64,000 nt of DNA from Apostichopus japonicus (taxonomy: Eukaryota; Echinodermata; Holothuroidea; Aspidochirotida; Stichopodidae): the NCBI RefSeq assembly GCF_037975245.1, contig NC_092580.1, forward strand, positions 26,456,501-26,520,500, in the 5' to 3' direction. This document shows, in pieces, positions 24,641-35,559 of this stretch. The notes below the pieces were generated by a model. It saw only the letters and a list, made by a program, of their open reading frames with translations, made no database searches and was not told the DNA's origin. Each line of letters opens with the position of its first letter. The stretch's first letter is position 1. The position numbers and the translations under genes were made by a program.

Positions 24641-25428
24641 TTGCTGCATGGTGCCATGGAACGCCAACATGTCGGCTACGAACAGTGGGGAAATTTCACG
24701 AGATTTTCACTGTAGTTTTAGAAATGTCAGAAAACTGTTTTGCAAAGCATGTAAAGGGAAGGACAACCGGTGAGTGTAAACGAAGAGGTTAAATGTATGT
24801 GAGCGTGGGTGCATGGGTGGATCGATGTATTTGTGTTGAAGGTGAATACTAAGGTGGAATGACAATCTCCGGGTTTTCCCTTACCTGATTACTATACTAT
24901 ATCCACATGAACTCAGTAACATATAAGTGGAACACTGAAGCAATCAATCATCAATTAATGTGACGTAGGCCATGCATAGAACCTGCAATATGCGAAAATT
25001 GTTCCGTAAAACTAGCTTGGCTTAATCAGATAGTTTGTATTAGTTATTGATCGCATTGATGATTTTACTTGGCAATGTATAATAGGCTATTGAGTTACTA
25101 ACTATAGAGAAAAGGAACGTTTAACCGTCTAATTTGTATGCCTTGTTTTCTATTTGAATGAGGCGGAGGAGCGGATCACTTATGATGACGTTTACTTCTA
25201 GAGGGGCTGCCAGAATAAAATAAAGAAGGATCAGTCCTCACCCAGCCCCGCCCTCCCCCATCCCACCCCGCTGCCAAGCAGAATATTACAAACTGATCAC
25301 ATTTGAACGATACAAATGAAACGCGAGCTTGGTAATAGTAACAAAATGACGGAAAGTGTGTCGGTGATATAATCAAACGTTTTCTATATTTTTTATATTA
25401 TTTATGCATTTGCATACAACTTCCTTAC

Positions 25429-25449
25429 CTGTGGCTTCGAGCTAGCCAT
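25429..25449 (-). CDS. IMP4: IMP4 exon 1, candidate B (MASSKPQ)
   Basis: On the minus strand ATGGCTAGCTCGAAGCCACAG is followed by a donor GTAAGG (25428-25423) in phase 0, so it would join the exon at 19829 to give MASSKPQ-LRRQARL and a 296-residue protein. The sequence upstream (25450-25600) has CCAAT, a TTGGCGC E2F-like site and a GACGTC, which suits a housekeeping promoter. The extra residues before LRRQ are unusual for the family, so I cannot choose firmly between this and the candidate at 23195. Confidence 0.4.
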
Positions 25450-25619
25450 TGTTCTTGTGTGGGATTGGATCTACAAACACTGACGTCTCCAACAAATATT
25501 ACATCTCCTAATAGTCCAACAGTACAGTGTTTAACCCAATTGGCGCAAACTTAAAAGGCACGAAAAACAGCCGAGTTCCACTCAGTTTCAGGATCTCTTC
25601 TCGTAAATTAAAAAAAACA

Positions 25620-26215
25620 TGAGTAATTTGGTTATTTCAGTCCAATGTATATTCCACCGATTCCAGAAATCACGGAGAATGAGGCAATTTTGGGGAAAAG
25701 AACGAAATAGTCAAACTTAACAATTGAAAGGATAGAAAGGTCAAACGGGCAACCGGCATGCCCTGGCATTCATCCTGTTTTCGCATAGCCTCTTCATACT
25801 CATAGCTTGCAGACCATGTAGTCAGTGCATGTAGTAGCAATCAACGTGACTCAACGCCCTGGTAGCCTCAGCAGGTTAATTAATAGAGGCGTTGACGTGT
25901 AAGTTAAATTCGATCCTGATTCCGTTAGGTCGCAACACAAAAAAATTCTCTTTTTGTTAAGCGCTCTCTCCAAAAATGCCCGACCCCACCCATCTTCGGC
26001 CGCATCCCCAGGTTCGATACATTTGGATTTTGTTTTTGCTTTTTTTGCTCCCTTTTGATTGTTCACCGTCGCCCATCGCGTCCCCGAAAATTTATGTGGG
26101 GGCACTCTGCCCACTACCATCCCCCCCCCCCCCTCTCTGGCTTCGCCACTGACAGTTGCGACATGCATCAGCTTTATTTAGTACCGTACTGCATTAACCA
26201 CTCTAGGGCATTCAG
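25620..26215. other. unique-looking sequence with one transposon end
   Basis: At 26110-26152 a C-run followed by CTCTGGCTTCGCCACTG looks like the right end of another TIR element (rc CAGTGGCGAAGCCAGAG). I found no left partner. Confidence 0.35.
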
Positions 26216-26224
26216 TTGAGGGAT

Positions 26225-26795
26225 TTGGAATATGTTAATGAGCTAAATCGATGATATGTCGATTTAAATAGGTAGTCAATTTAAGCTGCTAGAAACTGGT
26301 ATAAGTCCAGGGAAATCGACATCTACCGATTTAATTCGACATATCATCGATTTAAACTGGTAGATGTTGATTTAAATTGACATATACCGATTTATTTTAC
26401 ATATCATAGATTTATATTGGTATATGTCACTCGATTTAAATCGGAATATGTCGATTTAAACTGCATGGTATAAGTCGAATTAAATTGGTATATGTCGATT
26501 TAAAATGACATATACCGATTTAATTTGACATTATTATCATCAATTTAAACTGGTATATGACGATTTAATATGACATATATCATCGATTTAAACTTGTAGG
26601 CTATATGTCGATTTAAATTGGTATATGTCGATTTAAACTGGTATATGTCGATTTAAATCGATGATATGTCAAATTAAACTGGTATATGGCGATTTATATC
26701 GGTAGAAGTCAATTTAAGCTGCTGGAAACGGGTATAAGTCGAAAGTAAATCGGTATAAGTCGATTCCCCACGAATTGAGACTGATGGCCCGCCAT
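26225..26795. repeat. TTTAAATCGA-type satellite element, copy 1
   Basis: About 25 short (~20-22 bp) units combine CGATTTAAA, CTGGTATATGTCG and ATCGATGATATGTC, so the array is made of nested palindromes (TTTAAA, ATCGAT, CATATG-like). Its ends (AATGAGCTAAATCGATG on the left, GATGGCCCGCCAT on the right) match the ends of 44770-45610 in inverted orientation. The two arrays are therefore copies of one bounded element and not independent microsatellites. Confidence 0.8.
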
Positions 26796-26799
26796 AGTA

Positions 26800-28009
26800 G
26801 CAATCGGTGCTGTTCAACAATTGCTCAACCACGTGATGTAATATCAATTTAAAGAGGTTATGAAATGGAATTTTTTTCTTTATCATCGTATTCTGTACAC
26901 TCGTGGCTTTCCAATGATACCCAATTTGTGTCAAACGAAGCTTTCATCCTCGAGGAATAAACGATCAAAAATTCGAGGGTAATAAAAACTTTTCAAAAAA
27001 TTTGTGTATTTACGGTAATACGGCGTGACGTCAGTCGAGGAACTCAGCTCGCTTCCGAGACGCTATGTTTACATTCTTAAACGTCTGAGAACACACAACA
27101 TTGCAGTGCACCATAGTAATTGAGATTTGGTGTTTGGAGTTTTGTTTTTACGTAAATTTATCTCGTAACCGATATGTGGTATATCAGGTTGCTCCACCAC
27201 AAGTAAAGACGGATTTCTGCTGCAAGTTTTTCCAAAAGATGACAGAAATCGAAGAATTTGAACACGTCTCGTTCAGACACTACACATACAAAACGTTACG
27301 AGTGCCTGTAGGCCTATACTGTTGCCAAATTACTTGTTATGACCATAGCCTTAGGCCTCCTTGATGTAGCAAATTACGATTTTTTTTGGTTACCTCATAT
27401 TTTGCACAAAACTTAAACCCAGTTGGTTTAAGAACAATCAATAACAGATCTGCAAGTGTTCTTTTGTGGTAAAACTGGCGTTGTGTTGTGATTTTACGTA
27501 ACAGTAATAATAAAACGATGATACAATTACACGGGCTAGCCTGTTATACAACGTCTATTGGTTAGGTCTAGACCCCATGTTACCACTACTATTACTATAG
27601 GGTTGCAAATAATTTTCGTCAACGCTTACGAATGTCCTGAGAGGTGAAGTCCTATTTCCTCGGAATCGGAAGATTCGGGAGAAGACATTTTCAATTGATG
27701 AGAAGAGTGTTGTGTTTACATGTAGTAAATTGTATAACGCCGTATCGGTAAACAGAGGAGTCGGCTTTGGCTGAAATGGTTCCTTTGATGACGTCAGATG
27801 AACTGCGGTGGGCAGCTTTGATTTTTTTACGAGTGGCAGCTCGGGAGGTCTCAAGGGAATACTTTGACAGCGAATTTCTGGCGTTTGAAGCCGTATTTAC
27901 GGAAAGTTGTGCATGGGTGGTGTTGTAGTAATGTAGATAAACCATTCCAAGACATGACAATTTTCCATTTCATAACACACTCACACAATCTAGCGTTACT
28001 TATGCTTTC
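26800..28009. other. region without a firm gene
   Basis: A possible minus-strand first exon (ATG 27688, MSSPESSDSEEIGLHLSGH, donor GTAAGC after 27630) is the only coding-like feature. I could not find a following exon that stays in frame. A plus-strand ORF at 27101-27364 has no recognisable motif. Confidence 0.3.
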
Positions 28010-28348
28010 TATCCATACAGTGGCGGCGGAACCGGGGGCAAATGCATGATAAGCCCCCCCCCCCCCCAATATTTACCAAGGCTCCGAAACGTGCATCTGC
28101 CCATTTTTCAATGCATACATGTCGATCTGTCCAATGCACACGTATACTATATAGGTGTAATAATTTTAGTAATTGCTGGGGGACCCTCGGTCCGTCCCCT
28201 GGCTACAGACCACATTGTCACCCCAACCGCGTCTTCACGCCCCGTGAAAAGTGGAAGCAGTGAGTGTGAGTACCGGTAAGCGTAACACAACTTCGTCTTA
28301 GGCCAATGACTTGCCTAATTTCAGCCAGTTCTCCAACATCCCCTTTCT

Positions 28349-29402
28349 TAGTGGCGGAGCGTTCATATATACAGTCAGGGGGCGGATGCCCCCCCCCTGA
28401 CGGACTCAAATGGACTGCTGGCGCCCTTTTCAGCTTTTCACTACTTTTCACTTATTCGCGATTATTGACTATTTTATTGCGCTCTCATATACCTATTGAC
28501 ATTTGTCATATTCTGTTGGTGTAATTTTCCGACACAATGGCGACGACACCTATTTATTCTCCGTTTATCTGCAAATTAGCAGGGCCCGGAAAGGGTCATT
28601 CAAGGGCGGCGGAACCGGGGGAGGGGGGGACAGGGGGCACGTGCCCCCCACTTTTCCTCAGGTTAAAAATGTGCCCTTTTTCTACATAAAAATTGAGGTG
28701 TCTCAAGTTAGCAAGAGGCCAGGGAACCAGAATGAACACTCGGGAAGGGCCGTTTCCGGCCATCTGAGGGGTTTGTAAACCAAAAATTTTCTTGTACGCT
28801 CCGCGCCAACCGATGGTGGCGCTCCGCTCAGATAGTCGTGTATACAACTTTCAAATCCTGGCTACGCCCCTGACTTTTAATGAATTTCTGCGGGTCAAAC
28901 TCAAAGCTATTTCGAATGGAAAAAAATTGTTAAGATATTATCAAGAAATAAACTCTTATTCGGAAGATTCCTACATTAGCAACTAGCATGATTTCACCTC
29001 GTTTTTACTCAAAACTTGTTCCTTGTGTCCCAATTTGCGCATTGGATATTGCAGTGCTAGTATGCATATTTTCCTTGAGGGTGGGGGGGGGAGCGTTGAT
29101 GGAGTGATGTGTATACGCAAATAAGATAATACAATAAGAGTTATAAAGGGTACTAAATATAAGGCTGTATCATTCCAATCGAATTTCTGCAAAGTGCCCT
29201 TTGATGTCGGTGCCCCCCCCCCCAGATTAAAAGTGCTTCCGCCGCCCTTGGGGTCATTACCTGCAATCTAGGGAGTATCTTTATTCAAAAATTTTCTGTA
29301 CGCTCCGCGCCAACCTGTGGTGGCGCTCCGCTTAGATAGTGTCGAAAGCGCCCCTACAGACCATTCTTGCCCCCCTGACCAATACCCCTAGCTCCGCCAC
29401 TG
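28349..29402. mobile_element. middle hAT-like element, inserted in the outer one
   Basis: It splits the outer element at CCCTTACT. The duplications are CCCTTTCT (28341-28348) and CCCTTACT (29403-29410), and the undisturbed site is visible in the related copy near 33920. TIRs are TAGTGGCGGAGC and (rc) CAGTGGCGGAGCTAGG. About 400 bp remain when the inner element is removed. Confidence 0.85.
28601..29250. mobile_element. inner hAT-like element, inserted in the middle one
   Basis: Exact 8-bp TSD GGGTCATT (28593-28600 and 29251-29258) with TIRs CAAGGGCGGCGGAA and (rc) CAAGGGCGGCGGAAGC. It is 650 bp, has no transposase, and carries its own copy of the GCGCCAACCGATGGTGGCGC core near 28805. Confidence 0.9.
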
Positions 29403-29731
29403 CCCTTACTACACTCAAAAACGTCTTTGCGAGTACACTACGAGTAATTGCTACTCTCTTAAAACACCATCGAATATACAAATTACAATGTTTTTACAGA
29501 CTTTTACGTGCAATATGAGAAATTGCAGGTTTGAGACCCATATTTTAGGGCTAGGTATTCGCAGCATAAAACACTCGGCAAGTGCCGTTTCCGGCCATCT
29601 GGGGATTTGAAAAAACCCAAAATTTTCTTGTACGCTCCGCGCCAACCGACGGTGGCGCTCCGCTTAGATAGTATCCATGCACACATTTGCCCCCCCAATA
29701 ATTTTTCCGTTCCGCCGCGCCTGTATCCATA

Positions 29732-30664
29732 ACAACTCCTGCTGTGACACTGACCGTCATCGACAAAAGAAGTTCGAGTGCCTGAGGATTGTGTAAGGTA
29801 AGCAAAAAGCAATGTTAAAGAAAACTCTGGGTCTATGGAAATGACATTCTTGCATGAACCATGAAGCAGTGTAACAGTGCCTATGGTTATTTACACAATG
29901 AAGCGTTGGAGAAAAATTAGCCTCGACTGTGTAAACGTTCAACAAATTGCCGAAAATCACATGTTGGACGAAATTTGTGTTTTGAAATGCCAGGAGTCGC
30001 AAGGGTTATCAGCAGTATACAGGCAAATACCATCCGACTATAGAGCGTGCAAACCCATGAAGCATGTTCGCGGTTTTTATCAGCTAAACTAAAATCTGTG
30101 TCTAGTATAATAACGACCTATATAAGCTGGGCTGGGTGTACTTTTGGACCAGACGGGCCTGGACCCCTGTGAAAGTGGGAACACAAAGATAAGTGGCAAC
30201 TTGTGACCTACATTGGAAAATATACGAACGCAACACTGGGGTGTACCCGACTTACTTGACGTAGCCACGAGGTAATGAAGGCAAGCAAGCATTGTGTTCA
30301 CCTTTCAATGCAGGTGCCTTATTTATATGCAGAGTGCAACCTCGAATACCTGCGGAGGGGGAGTACCGTAATCAAATGGACTGATGCCACCGCCCCCCCC
30401 CCCCCTAAGGCGGCAGACATAATATTACAAAACATCCTAATCTATAAAATATTAATAAAGGCCTACAACAAATGTGGTGCCGGGACCGTGAACGTAAAAG
30501 CTGAAGATTCTCCAACATTACGACAAAGGTAGTAATAATCACCTGCTTTGCAAAACTATAAAAAAAAATGGCATATGCTTACTGAATTTCCCAGTTGTGT
30601 TGTATATTAGTACATTTTGTTGATGCAAAATGGTCAAACTCAGACGTTCCAAATGTTCGAAGGT
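29732..30664. other. intergenic sequence
   Basis: No coding exon is recognisable. The phrase CATAACAACTCC(C)TGC at 29729 recurs at 35950 and 45646, hinting at a further dispersed repeat. A C-run lies near 30392. Confidence 0.35.
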
Positions 30665-30673
30665 ATAGTATCG

Positions 30674-31190
30674 GGGTACACCCCTTAGTCCGACAAGTTT
30701 TCAGTCCGACAAGTTTTCAGTCCGAAAATAAAATACACGTTTTCAGTCCGAAAATGAAATACACGTTTTCAGTCCGAAAATGAGATACACGTTTTCAGTT
30801 GGAGAATGAAAGCATGCAGTTTTAATGCCATAATACCACCAATAAACGGTGACAGCCCGAACTGATAGTAAAGAAATCGATTGAATCTTTCGTATTATGT
30901 CTCACATCACCGGCCTCAACAAAGACTTGGGACCCCTTAACAACTATCAGTTACAAACATATGTAATCCGTGCTTTGCTTTGTTGGGGCAGTTTTAGGTG
31001 ATTTTGTGATTTTCCCCTTCATACCAAAGTTAAGTGTACCACTGCCCTTGGAAGTCACCCCCCCCCCCCCATCCATAAACTGAACCTTCAGACTCACACA
31101 TAGACTCGTAGACCTGACGTCAAACTAGGTAAATTGTTATTTTTACAATTGGACACATTCTACTAGGAGCAGGGATACTAGGAGCAGGGA

Positions 31191-31236
<46 letters not shown>

Positions 31237-32793
31237 CGGTGGAGGGTGGGGCGTGACCGTTTGAAAATGTGATCATAAAGACCTCTAAATGCAATGATTA
31301 TAAAGCAAACATTTAACTGATGTAACTTTGGACACTCCCTCACCCCTTCTCGGCCTCGTGCACCCCCTCACCCCCTTCTCCCCTCTTACACCCCTCACCC
31401 CCTTCTCACCCTCTTATATCCCCCTCGAACTCGATAATCTTGTTCATATACGATACTTTTCTTTCTACATCTTCTACAATACGTATAAGCAATAATACAA
31501 CCGTCATCTTGTATGCAATTCAGAAAAGGCTATAAGAAAGCCTTGTCGTTAAACACTGGCAAGCAATAATTGATTCATTTATTAACGTAACGTTAAGTTT
31601 GACTTGACAAGACTCTTCGACCGAGGAGCCGAGGATTATGGTTCATTTCGTCTTATATGTTTACAAGAGGAACAATTAAAAATCAGTAATCGCACAAAAT
31701 GAATTTAACTCGGGCTATGATTTTTTTATGAGGTAGTAATAATCTTGAAGCGAGCGACTTTTTTTTTTTTTTTTAAATAATGTAGAATTTTGAAGCCGTG
31801 GTTGCTTCTATCAAGATCGATAATTTGTACACAATGATCAGCTTAAAGAAACACATGACGATAAGAAACCCTTTGTTGTTCCTTTTAATTGTCTTTTATG
31901 GCGTTTAGAGATAATCGATTTCAAACTCATGTGTGCGGCCTTTGTACTCTCAGTAAGATGTATCTATTGAGACAGAAATGTTCATATATATTGGCCATTC
32001 AAGTGATTCAACAGGCAATATATAAACTCAACATAATACGCGGTATAAACGGGGAGATTTTCTGCTGTCTCTTTAGATTGTTACAATTTTTTTTATTATA
32101 TTATCACCACAAGCATTGTAAATATACTTTGATGTAAATATATCTATTCTTAGAATTTTCTTATAAAGTTTCCATATTGATATTTTTTTTCGTCATATGG
32201 CTTTATCACTGCTTTGCATATATGCCTATTATTAATAAAAATGAGCAAGGTTCAGTATGGCCTATATACGGTATACAAAGCAAATTTTGAAGGAAAATGT
32301 AGAGAGATCTTTTAGAAACAAATCATCTTTTTTGATGATTAATTTTGAAAGTGTCTAAATGGTTTGTATCATATGACTAATTATTTCAGTTTTGAATATA
32401 ATATTTCCGCGTAGACGTGTGTATTCCAGAAAGAAAAAGAAAGAAGTAGGTATGATAATTTAATAATATATAGGCCTATATATATATAATGAACAGTATA
32501 TATTTAAGCTTCGACTGAGAACGTGGATTTTATGAGAACTTGGATTTTATTTTCGGACTGAGAACGTGTCGGACTGAAAACTCGTTTTTTCGGACTGAAA
32601 ACGTGTATTTTATTTTCGGACTGAAAACGTGTATTTTATTTTCGGACTGAAAACGTGTATTTTATTTTCGGACTGAAAACGTGTATTTTATTTTCGGACT
32701 GAAAACGTGTCGGACTGAAAACTCGTTTTTTCGGACTGAGAACGTGGATTTTATTTTCGGACTGAAAACGTGTCGGACTGACAACGTGTACCC
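30674..32793. mobile_element. 2.1-kb foldback element with 9-bp TSD
   Basis: Flanking duplications ATAGTATCG (30665-30673 and 32794-32802) and ends GGGTACAC/GTGTACCC bound the element. Its arms are arrays of a ~28-bp unit, in inverted orientation on the two sides: TTTTCAGTCCGAAAAT on the left (30695-30800) and ATTTTCGGACTGAAAACG on the right (32515-32785, about ten units). The middle is AT-rich, contains a (TTA)n tract (31188-31235) and a C-rich ~27-bp repeat (31320-31435), and has no ORF of note. A 9-bp TSD with long repetitive arms recalls Mutator-like or foldback elements. Confidence 0.85.
31188..31235. repeat. (TTA)n microsatellite
   Basis: An uninterrupted ATT/TTA triplet run inside the foldback element. 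The poly-isoleucine ORF on the minus strand is a by-product. Confidence 0.95.
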
Positions 32794-33483
32794 ATAGTAT
32801 CGGTATTAGCATCGGACAGCATAGGCACCAAATTATAGCACACCATAATTGCTAGAAGTTATCAAAAAGTGCTTTCCGGGAGGTCTTTACTCTCCAAATT
32901 GTTCTTTGACAATTTTTAGGACACACAAGACGACTGAATGTCCCAGTGAGGAAAATTTCCTCGAAGGTTGTAATGAAATCAATTTAAGAATTTTGTCCAA
33001 AGGTGACCATATTTTAATATCTAGCATATTTGGGACCAATACAGAATACCTTTAACGTGTTATTCAAATTGACCAATCAGTGTCCATGTGGATATTTTCT
33101 GTCACGTCCGATTCGTGATTGACAACAAGTTTTAGTCATCGCCGACTTTGAGCTTGGACTTTCCGTTTAAACTGGGATAGTTTTAGTCATGATGAAAATT
33201 TTGTATTCATTTTTAACTACTAATAGGAAAGCCGGTATGTGTTGCTTAATAAACAGATTTTCAACGCAATATATGCAAGCTCAATTTGTAACGTATATGG
33301 CAAGCCATGTGGGACAAACATTGCATAATATATCCGCGTATTAATTTGAATTTATACGCGTATTAATTGGAATATATACGCGTATATATTATTAGCCAAT
33401 CATATGGCTTAAAAATATCCGCGTATTAATTCGAATATACACACGTATTAATTCGAATATATACACGTATTAATTCGAATATA

Positions 33484-35226
33484 CAGTGGCGTCACCAGAC
33501 TTTTCAGTCTGGGGGGGCACCAGCATTTGATGGGGGGCACTTATGTGGATACTGATCGCCGTCCTGGGGGAGGGGTCTAAGGGGAGGGGGTGCCCCATCC
33601 AGGCGCGGCGGAACTGGAAAATTATTGGGGGGGGGGGGGGGGCTAATGTGTAGAGACTATCTAAGCGGAGCGCCACCATTGGTTGGCGCGGAGCGTACAA
33701 GAAAATTTTGGGTTTTAAACCCCTAGATGGCCGGAAACGGCACTTCCCGAGTGTTTTATGCTGCGAATACCTAGCCCTAAAATATGGGTCTCAGGCCTGT
33801 AATTTCTCAGATTGCACGTAAAAGTCTGTAAAAACATTGTAATTTGTATATTCGATGGCGTTTTATGAGAGTAGCTATTACTCGTAGTGTACTCGCAAAG
33901 ACGTTTTTGAGTGTAGTAAGGGGATGTTGGAGAAATGGCTGAAATGAAGCAAGTCATTGGCCTAAGACGAAGTTGTGTTGCGTTTACCGGTACTCACACT
34001 CATGGCTTCCACTTTTCACAAGGCGTGAAGACGCGCCTGGGGTGACAATGTGGTCTATAGCCAGAGGACGGGCCGAGGGTCCCCCCAGCATTTACTAAAA
34101 TTATTACACCTATATAGTATACGTGTGCATTGGACAGAAATACAAGTATGCATTGAAAAATGGGCAGATGCACGTTTCGGAGCCTTGGTAAATATTGGGG
34201 GGGGGGGGGCTTATCATGCATTTGCCCCCTCAACTTTTTCATTGGGGGAGGGGGGCTGAGCCCCCCAAGCCCCCCGGTTCCGCCGCCTCTGCCCCCTTCC
34301 CCTTTGGAAAATTTTCGCATACGGAGGATGGGCTAGCTGCAAAATGCTGCCACATTTGATGCTAAATTCGATAAGAAGATATCTCCAGAAATCGCTATTT
34401 TTGAGGTAATGATTTTAACAAGGCGCAGAATTTTGCAGAGGATATGAACCACATGCTGTCGATATTATGCCTAACCCTATCAATAGAACCTACATTTGTT
34501 GAATTAATGTGTGCATGACCCCGACTCCTTTCTTGTCCTTCTCGTTTTCGCCCATTATCTATTAAGATGTAACATGTTTCAGCATCGTTATTGGCTCCTA
34601 TCAGGGATCTCACCATGCAATCCAAAGTTTGATCACACATCGAGTATGGCTCAGTATGCAGGTGTGAACATTCGCCATTTGTTCCTACAAGCATCTGACC
34701 TCAAATGACCTCTGCACCCCCTACACAACAGGGTTAATATATGGGTCCACAAATATAGGCAAGTATGGTGCCTGCGGACCCTCACATTCTCACATTTCGT
34801 CAGCTCGTAACCTGTCAACCTCAGACCAAGGCAACATATTGCAGTACCCTCCCTTCTCACAGTCATGTAGCTCGCGAAGCGGACGTTTATATCCGCTGGT
34901 ATGGCGTGAGCACTGACACATTCAATGTAAATATCGACACCTGTTGTGATGGCGCGGGTTACGACTTCGATACCCGACGTTCAAGGATAAACTTTTTCAT
35001 TTTTTCGCAGCTCATTTGAAGAAAATACGAATTCCTGTGCTTCTTTGTCCTTATGAAAAACCACCTCAGATGGTGGGAGTTGAATATAACAAAATAAATA
35101 TATATTTTTTTACCAACCCAAATCTCAGATGGGGGGGGGGGGGCACTCGGGGGGGGGGCACTGGGTTTTCCAGGGGGAACGTGCCCCCCTGCCCCCCCCC
35201 CCCCCCCCCCCTTGGCGACGCCACTG
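33484..35226. mobile_element. hAT-like element inside the foldback
   Basis: Exact 8-bp TSD CGAATATA (33476-33483 and 35227-35234), taken from the foldback's own repeat. Ends are CAGTGGCGTCACCAGAC and (rc) CAGTGGCGTCGCCAAGG. About 1.05 kb is left when the inner element is removed. No transposase was recognised. Confidence 0.85.
33600..34291. mobile_element. inner element, same family as 28018-29723, inverted
   Basis: Starts CAGGCGCGGCGGAACTGG and ends GGTTCCGCCGCCTCTG. The body matches the outer 28-kb element in reverse and is not interrupted, so it serves as the 'empty site' for that nest. Target duplications are imperfect (GCCCCATC/CCCCCTTC, 6 of 8). Confidence 0.8.
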
Positions 35227-35559
35227 CGAATATATACACGTATAAATTCGAATATATATACACGTATTAATTCGAATATATACACGTATTAAATAAAATA
35301 CATATGGGGATTAAATCCAATATATGCACGGATTAATTAGAATATACACGAAAAAACATTTCCGCACTTGCTGTGTACATATACCAACTATAAATGTTTC
35401 GGCGGGCTCGCGAGATCGCTTCAAAAAGCGAAACTTTACACATGTAGGCTACAACACATGTATATTCGAATTAATACGCGTATATATTCGAATTAATACG
35501 CGGATATATTATGCAGTGTTTGTTCCACATGGCTTGCCATAAACGTACGCATAGGACTA

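Larger units (their letters stand above)
28018..29723. mobile_element. outer hAT-like element of a three-level nest
   Basis: The 8-bp TSD TATCCATA flanks the element exactly (28010-28017 and 29724-29731). Ends are CAGTGGCGGCGGAACC and (rc) CAGGCGCGGCGGAACG. Without its insertion it is about 640 bp. It is the same family as the inverted element at 33600-34291, which shows the uninterrupted sequence across the insertion point. It has no transposase, and the proline-rich ORFs come from C-runs. Confidence 0.9.
33294..35556. mobile_element. palindromic foldback element with AT-rich repeat arms
   Basis: The left arm starts near 33294 (TATGGCAAGCCATGTGGGAC, then AATATATCCGCGTATTAATT units). The right arm ends near 35556 with the reverse complement (CCACATGGCTTGCCATAA preceded by ATACGCGGATATATTATGC). 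Between these anchors both sides carry ~22-bp units of CGTATTAATTCGAATATA. The centre has been filled by another transposon (33484-35226). Confidence 0.75.

Noticed and set aside
27555-27960. Protein-coding gene on the minus strand (possible MSSPESSDSEE first exon)
   Set aside because: No in-frame second exon could be found, and the longer ORF in another frame has no recognisable motif.
28042-28524. Proline-rich ORFs on both strands
   Set aside because: They come from C/G homopolymers within the nonautonomous transposons.
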